A stretch of DNA of 14,386 bases from Thiobacillus sp. UBA2186 (GTDB lineage: Bacteria > Pseudomonadota > Gammaproteobacteria > Burkholderiales > Thiobacillaceae): assembly GCA_002327405.1 (NCBI GenBank), contig DCVO01000119.1:1-14386 (forward strand). Direction: 5' to 3'. The stretch's first letter is position 1; each line of letters begins with the position of its first letter. The notes under the pieces are model-generated. The model did no database searches. It was given only the letters and a program-made list of their open reading frames with translations, and was not told the DNA's origin. Of the stretch, positions 1 to 5,279 are shown one piece after another. Position numbers and translations under genes: made by a program.

Positions 1-27
1 CCTATATTTCTGACTTATGAGTAAATC

Positions 28-222
28 GTGGGACTTGGCCTGGCATTACACTTTCATCCTGGGCTCTATTTACGCTTGCCGCATATTGGCTTTTTTTCGA
101 CAGCACTGATCATATTCGCCGCCAGGAAAAAGCTTAAGATTTGTGCTTGGGGGGCAGCGTTGATCCTAACAACAGGTGCCGTTTGGTGGATAAGGATCAA
201 GAAAACATCAACCAGCAAATAG
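28..222 (+). CDS. doubtful small membrane ORF at the left edge
   Basis: A GTG-initiated frame of 64 codons with two hydrophobic stretches (about residues 20-32 and 40-55) and a lysine-rich tail. I do not recognise it. There is no convincing Shine-Dalgarno sequence before the GTG. All three + frames contain a stop within bases 11-24, so an upstream gene may end there and this ORF may only be intergenic sequence. Other frames of the same stretch also encode hydrophobic peptides: ATG at 17 gives 30 residues, and the frame from base 21 gives about 38 residues with a helix ending in WLFF. The true frame, if any, is therefore uncertain. It would converge on the minus-strand GtrA gene, which ends at 284. 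A degraded gene remnant is equally possible. Confidence 0.2.
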   Translation: MGLGLALHFHPGLYLRLPHIGFFSTALIIFAARKKLKICAWGAALILTTGAVWWIRIKKTSTSK

Positions 223-283
223 CAATTTGCCTTGAAACGATATTCAGTCGAGCGCCTTCATAATTTTCAGCGCGAAGAGGATT

Positions 284-706
284 CTAGCGCTCAGATTCCT
301 GCCTTGCGTACCAGTTGGTGAACAGTAGCAAACGTCGTCCTATAAAATTTATGATGAGAGTGAACGCAGCTACCAGGCACTTTGCAAGCAGATAATGCAA
401 TCCTGCGCCAGCGACAAGCAAGGCCATGAATCCAAGCGAGGCAACTAACGTAACCACCCCCACAACAAGAAAAACCCCGAACTCCGCGCCTTTGTGATTA
501 AGCATCCGGTAGGAAAACACCCACCGCACCGAAAGCTCATAGTTGACCCAAACGCCAATCAAGAAAGCCATAAATGTGGCCAATAAATAATGCAGCCCCA
601 AGCCGCTTACCAACACCGCAAGGACGGCAATGTCAGCCATAAATGCCAAGCCGCCGACTACCGCATAGCGGATGAATTCCCCTTTTATGCCGGTAGCCGT
701 AGCCAT
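284..706 (-). CDS. GtrA-family membrane protein (flippase-like)
   Basis: 140 residues with four hydrophobic helices at about 12-34, 38-58, 76-98 and 102-124, the length and topology of the GtrA family. Family-like motifs are NYELSVRWVF (55-64), matching the usual NFxLxRxWVF, and a second copy-like NFIGRRLLLF (120-129). GtrA proteins are thought to help move polyprenyl-phosphate-linked sugars across the inner membrane for modification of O-antigen, teichoic acid or other glycans. The gene starts 35 bases after the stop of the larger membrane protein on the same strand, so the two are probably co-transcribed. The usual GtrB-type glycosyltransferase partner is not in the window. The ATG at 706 has only a weak GTGGAA upstream. 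The family is clear; the substrate is unknown. Confidence 0.85.
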   Translation of the reverse strand: MATATGIKGEFIRYAVVGGLAFMADIAVLAVLVSGLGLHYLLATFMAFLIGVWVNYELSVRWVFSYRMLNHKGAEFGVFLVVGVVTLVASLGFMALLVAGAGLHYLLAKCLVAAFTLIINFIGRRLLLFTNWYARQESER

Positions 707-741
707 GTTTTTGTTTCCACTTTTCTATTTCAACACTTCGT

Positions 742-2691
742 CTATTGGGTAACTATTTCCAACTTGGTTGCCTTTATTTTCCCACAATCATAAACACTGA
801 ATTTCCTGTCCGTCAGCGGATCGCTGAAATCCAGGCTTGCGGAGGGCAATTTAGTATCCGTTATCAAAAAATCCAGAACGGGATCGGAACATGCGCCCTT
901 TAGTCTTGCCATTGTCAATGGTTGTTTAGCGGGCAATTTGTTGCGTTCTTTCCTGTCAATGGCACTATCCCGAAAATCCCACTGGCGTAAGTGCATAAGG
1001 CGTCTTCCGAACTCCATTGCAGTGCGCCTATAAAACACAATGCCGCTGCCTTGGCCATAAGAGACATAATGCGCTCGGTTCAGCCATAACCATGCCCATT
1101 GATAACCCAAGAATAGTGCAGTTTTGTGTTTATCAACCTGATACTCGGCACTTTCCCAATAAACAACCGAGCCTTCTGGTATCAGTGCCTGTACAGGCGC
1201 CATAGCTTCAACGCGAGCCGGGTGGGTGTACAAGCTGGCAGGGGAGCGTCGATCCCAGTTCGGGATGGCAACAGCCCATAGGCAAATGGCATATACCCAC
1301 AACCCTCTCGATTTGGCTTTCAGTTGCAAGGAAGAAACTGCAAGGAAAATGCCGATTGCAAGCGGGGGTTGAACGAGCGCTATCAGCCAAATTGGTCGAC
1401 TGTTGTATTGTGTGAACCACAACAGATCTTTGAAAACGTAAAGCCATAACGCTGCAGCAGATAACGCCAAGACAGACAAAAGAAGTCTCGAATTTGGCGG
1501 GCTGTTGTTGTCTTTCGCATTCTTAAAGTGCCACACCCCAACTCCATACAAGACTGGCAGCAATACGCCTCCCAGGTTGATGGGGAAGAGCAACCCGCCT
1601 GCCACAACGACAGCCAGGTAACGATGAAAGCTGGAGTCTCTCTGCCACAGGCTGATACAGAGGGGGGCAACCATTGCGATCGCCAACAAGTGTGCCAGCC
1701 ACTGCACCCGATGAAGCTGCGCAGCCACTGCAAGCTGGGTTCCCGTCAACTCCGCCGACAGGGACCAGACCACGCCTAACGCTAAAACCGGCAATATCCA
1801 GGAAGCCAATTTCCCAGCTTCCGCCTGCAGGTATCGCGCGGCCAAATACAGCATGCTTGCATCAAGCGACAGGCGTATCCAGTCAAGCCGGCCCCACTGG
1901 CTTGGAAATAGGAAGGGGCTGCGCAATTCCAGCAGCCGCCGCCACGCCGGATCAAATATCGGACTCAAACCAACCCAGTCCGCCAGTTGCATGGCCAGCA
2001 GCCCGAATGCCAGCAATATTCCCCACAGCAATACGGGCCGATTAAATCGGGTAGACAGGAGCGACCAAGCTAGTACACCGAGCCCAGCCAGGGCCACTAG
2101 TGGATGCAATGCAAATGCAGTCACCAGCGTACCCCATGCCAAGACCGGTTTTTTCCCCAGCCAGAACGACAGCGAGAGCAATACCAGCGCCTCGGCAAAC
2201 AGGCGTGGCGTAGCAAACAGCTCCCCATAAGAGAACACATAAAGGCCGTTGTAATAGGGATCCCAACTAAGCACGAGGATGACGGCCGCAAGAAGGGGAA
2301 CAGGCAAGAGCCAGCGATGCAGAAGCTTTACCAGTGCATAAAGCCAAATTGCGGCACCCGTCACACTAAGCATGAGGAAGGCCTGGTCCAGCCCAAACCG
2401 GGCTATCAGCCAGGCATGCAAGTGGCTGAACAGCGTGTAATCATCTTGCGAGCCGTACAGAAAAAATAGGTCCTGCTCGAACCGCTGTGGGAACAGGTGC
2501 TTTAGCGCCTGCACTGAATAAAGTACACCGTCATGACCAATTCCCAGGTAAGGTCGAGTCAGCAACCACCAGGCAACAGCTACAATTGCAATTAGAAACA
2601 GCCCGGGATTTGCTTTGCGGGGCACCAATTGATGCGAGCTGCGGGTCAGGTTAGGCATGTCGGATTGTTGATTGCTTTTCGATTTAACCAT
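742..2691 (-). CDS. large multi-pass membrane protein, probably GT-C-like glycosyltransferase
   Basis: 649 residues. A short hydrophilic N-terminus is followed by a first membrane helix (about 30-45), then an external loop with GIGHDGVLY (50-58; H53, D54) and a second acidic site QDDY (82-85). Many hydrophobic helices follow to about residue 500, and the C-terminus is a soluble domain of roughly 120-140 residues containing C601 and C636, which could form a disulfide. An acidic residue in the first outer loop, many helices and a periplasmic tail is the plan of GT-C enzymes, which transfer sugars from polyprenyl-phosphate donors. Assignment rests on topology and loop motifs, not on a signature I can name, so an uncharacterised membrane protein is the safe label. 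It is followed closely by GtrA on the same strand, which fits lipid-linked sugar transfer. The ATG at 2691 lacks a clear ribosome site; an internal ATG at 2658 is a possible alternative. Confidence 0.7.
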   Translation of the reverse strand: MVKSKSNQQSDMPNLTRSSHQLVPRKANPGLFLIAIVAVAWWLLTRPYLGIGHDGVLYSVQALKHLFPQRFEQDLFFLYGSQDDYTLFSHLHAWLIARFGLDQAFLMLSVTGAAIWLYALVKLLHRWLLPVPLLAAVILVLSWDPYYNGLYVFSYGELFATPRLFAEALVLLSLSFWLGKKPVLAWGTLVTAFALHPLVALAGLGVLAWSLLSTRFNRPVLLWGILLAFGLLAMQLADWVGLSPIFDPAWRRLLELRSPFLFPSQWGRLDWIRLSLDASMLYLAARYLQAEAGKLASWILPVLALGVVWSLSAELTGTQLAVAAQLHRVQWLAHLLAIAMVAPLCISLWQRDSSFHRYLAVVVAGGLLFPINLGGVLLPVLYGVGVWHFKNAKDNNSPPNSRLLLSVLALSAAALWLYVFKDLLWFTQYNSRPIWLIALVQPPLAIGIFLAVSSLQLKAKSRGLWVYAICLWAVAIPNWDRRSPASLYTHPARVEAMAPVQALIPEGSVVYWESAEYQVDKHKTALFLGYQWAWLWLNRAHYVSYGQGSGIVFYRRTAMEFGRRLMHLRQWDFRDSAIDRKERNKLPAKQPLTMARLKGACSDPVLDFLITDTKLPSASLDFSDPLTDRKFSVYDCGKIKATKLEIVTQ

Positions 2692-2696
2692 ATTAA
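2668..2696 (+). promoter_or_regulatory. putative sigma70 promoter for the 55-residue peptide and PAP2 gene
   Basis: TTGATT (2668-2673) is followed after 17 bases by TATTAA (2691-2696), each matching four of six consensus bases. It lies inside the 5' end of the minus-strand gene, so the divergent promoters would overlap. TATACT at 2710-2715 is a closer -10 match but has no -35 at a normal distance. Confidence 0.3.
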
Positions 2697-2705
2697 AACC
2701 GCCGC

Positions 2706-2734
2706 TTTATATACTAAAAATAACGCATGAACAA
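2706..2734 (-). promoter_or_regulatory. putative sigma70 promoter for the minus-strand membrane operon
   Basis: On the minus strand, TTGTTC (2734-2729) lies 17 bases before TATAAA (2711-2706). The -10 matches five of six consensus bases and the -35 three of six. The predicted start is near 2699, giving a leader of only about 8 bases before the ATG at 2691, consistent with the absence of a Shine-Dalgarno sequence there. Prediction by eye only. Confidence 0.35.
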
Positions 2735-2894
2735 AAAACAATCCTCCCTGATTTTTCAGTTGGTATTGCTGTACGGGGCGCTGACCATCATCCTTGCCTT
2801 GGGATTTGGGATTGATATTGCAGGATGGTGGGCGCGTCCCGTTTACCGGGGAATCGCCACCGTCATCCACGCCCTTATCGGTTTGTTTAACTAA
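2727..2894 (+). CDS. small hydrophobic membrane protein, 55 residues
   Basis: An ATG-initiated frame of 55 codons beginning MNKKQSSLIFQL and ending ALIGLFN. It has a basic N-terminus, a clear membrane helix at about residues 8-29, then a WWARP turn and a second amphipathic or hydrophobic segment at 39-54. The positively charged start suggests the N-terminus stays in the cytoplasm. It opens 35 bases from the divergent minus-strand gene and closes 29 bases before the PAP2 gene, so it could be the first gene of a two-gene unit. I do not recognise the family. Support comes from filling an otherwise empty gap, sensible membrane-protein composition and position; the weak point is the lack of a clear ribosome site. 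At this length it is easily missed by automatic gene calling. Confidence 0.55.
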   Translation: MNKKQSSLIFQLVLLYGALTIILALGFGIDIAGWWARPVYRGIATVIHALIGLFN

Positions 2895-2923
2895 ATTTCG
2901 GAAAATTCTCGGTTCTTCGCCTC

Positions 2924-4012
2924 ATGCCTTCAGTTGACCATGGACAAAACGCCTTGTCCGCGATTTACACCGGTCTGCGCGAACATGCCATCCTCGTTGG
3001 CCTGATCGTCGCATATGGCCTCGCGGCATTGGCCGTTGCAGAATTTCAGGGCCTGACTTACCCACTCTTTTTCAATTTACTGGCCGCCTATTTCGTCACC
3101 TTGCTCATTCCGCTGACGCTCGCTTTCTGCTGGCACGCCATTGGGGTGATGATCTTTGTTCGCCCGCAGCGGTTGACCAGATACTTGCTGTCCAGCCTGA
3201 AAGGCTATCTCGAACCCCGGCGTCTGCTTTACCTCGCGCCCATTTTGTTGCTGATCCCTGTCTTCGCGGTGGCATTTTCTTTCCTCAAATCCACCATTCC
3301 CATCTTGAGTCCCTACACCTGGGATACCGCTTTCACGCGCTGGGATTACCTGCTGCACGGCAGCAGCCACCCCTGGGTGCTGTTGCAGCCTGTTCTAGGC
3401 TATCCATTGGTAACGGGGGGAATCAATTTCCTCTACAACCTCTGGTATCTCACCATGTACGTCCTGTTGATGCTGCAGGTGTTCGACACCCGCAATCCTG
3501 CGCTGCGCATGCGCTTCCTGCTGAGTTTCCTGCTGACCTGGATCGTCCTGGGGACGTTCGGCGCGCTCGCTTTCTCATCCATGGGTCCCTGCTACGATCC
3601 TGGCATTGCCTCCAATAGCGGCCCTTACGCCCCGCTGATGAATTACCTGAAGGCGGCCGGCGAATCCGTCCCTGTCCCCAGCCTGGAATTGCAGCAAATG
3701 CTGTGGGACAACTACCAAGGCAATGGGCGGGCCGTGGGCAGCGGCATTTCAGCCATGCCCAGCATGCATGTGGCCATCGCCGCCCTGATGGCCTTGTTCG
3801 GCTGGCATTACTCGCGGGCAGCCGGCATCGCGCTGACCGCCTATGCCCTGGTCGTTCTTGTCGGCTCCGTTCACCTGGGCTGGCACTACGCCGTGGACGG
3901 CTATGCCGGGGCGCTGGGCGCCTGGCTGATCTGGTGGGTGGTTGGCCGCTGCCTGGCAGGCCGGCTTGCGTTGCAGCAAAACCACGCCGCCGCCTTGCCC
4001 GTTAGGACTTAA
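2924..4012 (+). CDS. PAP2-superfamily membrane phosphatase/phosphotransferase
   Basis: 362 residues with about six or more membrane helices. The PAP2 active-site signatures are in the C-terminal half: SAMPSMH (276-282, H282) and GSVHLGWHYAVD (314-325), with H321 and D325 as the expected nucleophile and its partner. A classical KxxxxxxRP first motif is not evident, which fits the inositol-phosphotransferase-like PAP2 branch (Aur1/Ipt1 type) rather than the classic PgpB type. Such enzymes act at the membrane surface on lipid phosphates or move phospho-head groups between lipids. The N-terminal 150 residues add extra helices not needed for catalysis. It follows the 55-residue membrane peptide, and its end precedes the flp leader by 140 bases. 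No clear ribosome site precedes the ATG at 2924. The superfamily is secure; the substrate is unknown. Confidence 0.88.
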   Translation: MPSVDHGQNALSAIYTGLREHAILVGLIVAYGLAALAVAEFQGLTYPLFFNLLAAYFVTLLIPLTLAFCWHAIGVMIFVRPQRLTRYLLSSLKGYLEPRRLLYLAPILLLIPVFAVAFSFLKSTIPILSPYTWDTAFTRWDYLLHGSSHPWVLLQPVLGYPLVTGGINFLYNLWYLTMYVLLMLQVFDTRNPALRMRFLLSFLLTWIVLGTFGALAFSSMGPCYDPGIASNSGPYAPLMNYLKAAGESVPVPSLELQQMLWDNYQGNGRAVGSGISAMPSMHVAIAALMALFGWHYSRAAGIALTAYALVVLVGSVHLGWHYAVDGYAGALGAWLIWWVVGRCLAGRLALQQNHAAALPVRT

Positions 4013-4056
4013 GGGCAGGGCCGAATTTATTTTGGATAGTTCTTCCGGTTTCTTTC

Positions 4057-4065
4057 TGCTATGTT
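4057..4065 (+). promoter_or_regulatory. putative extended -10 promoter of the tad operon
   Basis: TGC followed by TATGTT (4060-4065) resembles an extended -10 element, four of six bases matching TATAAT. The TTGGAT at 4032-4037 is 22 bases upstream, too far for a normal -35. Transcription would begin near 4072 and give a leader of about 80 bases before flp1. The position in the only sizeable gap before the pilins is the main support. Confidence 0.3.
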
Positions 4066-4074
4066 GTCTGTAGG

Positions 4075-4087
4075 GAGAAACGCTCTC
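4075..4087 (+). repeat. small inverted repeat in the flp leader
   Basis: GAGA (4075-4078) and TCTC (4084-4087) flank a 5-base loop. If the predicted start site near 4072 is right, this would be a small 5' hairpin of the pilin mRNA. Four base pairs alone are weak evidence. Confidence 0.25.
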
Positions 4088-4089
4088 TG

Positions 4090-4120
4090 TATGTGCATAA
4101 CCCCATTTTTACTGCACATA
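4090..4120 (+). promoter_or_regulatory. perfect 8-bp dyad upstream of flp1, operator or mRNA hairpin
   Basis: TATGTGCA (4090-4097) and TGCACATA (4113-4120) are exact reverse complements separated by 15 bases. The half-site centres are 23 bases apart, roughly two helical turns, so a dimeric regulator could bind the same DNA face. Transcribed, it would form an 8-bp hairpin 32 bases before the pilin start. It does not match the CRP consensus. The dyad is seen directly; its role is inferred. Confidence 0.45.
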
Positions 4121-4140
4121 TTTTTGTGTAACCGCTCAAA

Positions 4141-4145
4141 AGGAG
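4141..4145 (+). promoter_or_regulatory. strong ribosome binding site of flp1
   Basis: AGGAG, within AAAAGGAGAT, ends 7 bases before the flp1 ATG at 4153. It is the strongest Shine-Dalgarno sequence in the window, as expected for the most abundant pilus subunit. Confidence 0.8.
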
Positions 4146-4152
4146 ATACCCC

Positions 4153-4350
4153 ATGAAAGCAGCCTGGAAATACATTCAGCAATTCCTGCGCGACGAAGAG
4201 GGCGTAACCGCCATTGAATATGCACTGATTGCCGCCCTGATTGCGGTGGTCATCATTGCAGCCGTCACCCTGGTGGGTAAAGAGGTCAGCCAGACCTTCA
4301 CCACCATCGGCGAAACGCTCAACAACGCCAACACCACCCCCACCCCCTAG
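4153..4350 (+). CDS. flp: Flp-type major pilin 1 (type IVb prepilin)
   Basis: 65 residues. A 17-residue charged leader ends DEEG, followed by VTAIEYALIAALIAVVIIAA. Prepilin peptidase is expected to cut between G17 and V18; the mature chain carries Glu at position 5 and Tyr at 6, the Flp hallmark. The single hydrophobic helix (about 20-43) packs in the pilus core, and the short Thr/Asn/Pro-rich tail (NNANTTPTP) is exposed. Mature length is about 48 residues, normal for Flp. It is the first gene of the tad operon, with the strongest ribosome site and its own long leader, and is followed by a hairpin that could protect a short pilin mRNA or limit read-through. The processing enzyme is encoded at 4630-5172. 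Confidence 0.96.
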   Translation: MKAAWKYIQQFLRDEEGVTAIEYALIAALIAVVIIAAVTLVGKEVSQTFTTIGETLNNANTTPTP

Positions 4351-4369
4351 CAGTTAAAAAAACCTCAAG

Positions 4370-4396
4370 CCCGTCACGCACTTGGTGCATGACGGG
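4370..4396 (+). terminator. intercistronic hairpin between flp1 and flp2 (attenuator or stabiliser)
   Basis: CCCGTCA (4370-4376) pairs with TGACGGG (4390-4396), and GCAC (4378-4381) with GTGC (4385-4388), leaving one C/A mismatch and a 3-base loop: 11 base pairs in total. It is followed by TTATTTAT rather than a pure T run, so termination would be partial. A run of seven A lies just upstream, so the mirror-image structure could terminate minus-strand transcripts. A leaky terminator or 3' protector would give excess flp1 mRNA over the downstream genes. Confidence 0.65.
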
Positions 4397-4413
4397 TTAT
4401 TTATGGAAAGCGT

Positions 4414-4623
4414 ATGAACGAAATCCGCCGTTTCGCCGGTTTCTGTGCGCGTTTGCTTAGGGAATGGTGCAAGGCAGAGGCTGGGGTAACCTCGATCGAA
4501 TATGCGCTCATCGGGCTGTTGATCGCGGTGGTCATTGTTGGGGCAGTCACGACAGTCGGCCTGGAACTGCAAGCCGCCTTTGATTACGTGGCGAGTTGCG
4601 TGGCCAACCTCCAGTGCCCATGA
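4414..4623 (+). CDS. flp: Flp-type pilin 2 (second type IVb prepilin)
   Basis: 69 residues with a longer 24-residue leader ending KAEAG, then VTSIEYALIGLLIAVVIVGA. Predicted cleavage is between G24 and V25, with Glu at mature position 5 (E29) and Tyr at 6. The mature chain (45 residues) differs from the first pilin in its end, which carries C62 and C68 and could form a small disulfide loop. GGAAAG at 4405-4410 is a moderate ribosome site for the ATG at 4414. It lies after the intercistronic hairpin and only 6 bases before the TadV start, so it is probably made in lower amount than pilin 1. It may be a minor pilin or an alternative subunit; the sequence alone does not decide. Confidence 0.94.
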   Translation: MNEIRRFAGFCARLLREWCKAEAGVTSIEYALIGLLIAVVIVGAVTTVGLELQAAFDYVASCVANLQCP

Positions 4624-4629
4624 TTTTTG

Positions 4630-5172
4630 ATGCCCGTGAATTACTCTCCACAGCTGGTTTTGCTGCTTCTATTGGCCATGCACCTGGCTGTGGCAGTCTA
4701 CTGGGACGTAAGGGAAAGACGGGTTCCGAATAAGGTCGTTCTGTCCGGCCTGCTGACCGCGCTGACCTTCCATGCCGTGGTGTCCGGCTGGGCCGGCCTG
4801 GGCATGGCATTTGCCGGCGCCCTGACCGGATTGCTGGTCTTGCTGCCCGTCAATCTGCTTCGGCTGATGGGCGCAGGCGACGTGAAGCTGATGGCGATGG
4901 CGGGTGCGTTCGGGGGAAGCCCGCAGGCCGGCTTGTGGATGGTGTTGTATACCTTGCTGGCCGGCGGACTGCTGGTGGCGCTGTATGCGGCCAAAGGCCG
5001 GGTCAGGGAGAAACTTGCCGGCAACTTGTTCATCATGCTCAAGCTGGGCCCGTCCGAACTGGATGCCGGCGGAGAAAAAAAGGCGAACAAACTGCAAACG
5101 GCGGCACGGCTGCCCTACGCGGCGGCCATTGCCTGCGGCAGCCTGGGCTACTTGCTTTTTAGCCTGTCGTGA
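4630..5172 (+). CDS. tadV: prepilin peptidase TadV/CpaA (type IV, A24 family)
   Basis: 180 residues from the ATG at 4630 (a TTG at 4627 would add one). This is the short A24A form without the N-terminal methylase domain, the usual type in Tad loci. The two catalytic aspartates of this membrane aspartyl protease are visible: D26 in YWDVRERRVPN and D84 in the GAGDVK (GxGD) motif. Hydrophobic helices span the chain, with a soluble loop rich in Lys and Glu near residues 120-155. It is expected to cleave the leaders of both Flp pilins and of the TadE/TadF-like proteins at the cytoplasmic face of the inner membrane. The start lies 6 bases after flp2 with no obvious ribosome site, suggesting translational coupling to flp2. 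Confidence 0.94.
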   Translation: MPVNYSPQLVLLLLLAMHLAVAVYWDVRERRVPNKVVLSGLLTALTFHAVVSGWAGLGMAFAGALTGLLVLLPVNLLRLMGAGDVKLMAMAGAFGGSPQAGLWMVLYTLLAGGLLVALYAAKGRVREKLAGNLFIMLKLGPSELDAGGEKKANKLQTAARLPYAAAIACGSLGYLLFSLS

Positions 5173-5266
5173 ACCATGTTGAAATTATTGGGCTTGTGTT
5201 CGACTGCGGGGGCATCGATAGCCGACCAATGATGCTCCCAAGGTTGGGTGACTACTAGATAAGGAT

Positions 5267-5273
5267 AAGGGAG
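5267..5273 (+). promoter_or_regulatory. ribosome binding site supporting a TTG start
   Basis: AAGGGAG ends 6 bases before TTG at 5280. The first in-frame ATG downstream (5313) has no comparable sequence before it, so this site favours the TTG. Confidence 0.7.
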
Positions 5274-5279
5274 AAAAAT

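Noticed and set aside
250..292. GAGCGC and GCGCTC inverted repeat near the end of the GtrA gene
   Set aside because: Only 6 bp with a loop over 30 bases and no T run; not a credible terminator.
2646..2870. 74-codon minus-strand frame across the divergent junction
   Set aside because: It overlaps the start of the 649-residue gene on the same strand and the 55-residue peptide on the other, has no ribosome site and a polar, unlikely sequence.
4047..4059. Possible sigma54 promoter (GG...GC) before flp1
   Set aside because: The GG and GC are 9 rather than 10 bases apart and the flanking bases do not fit TGGCAC or TTGC.
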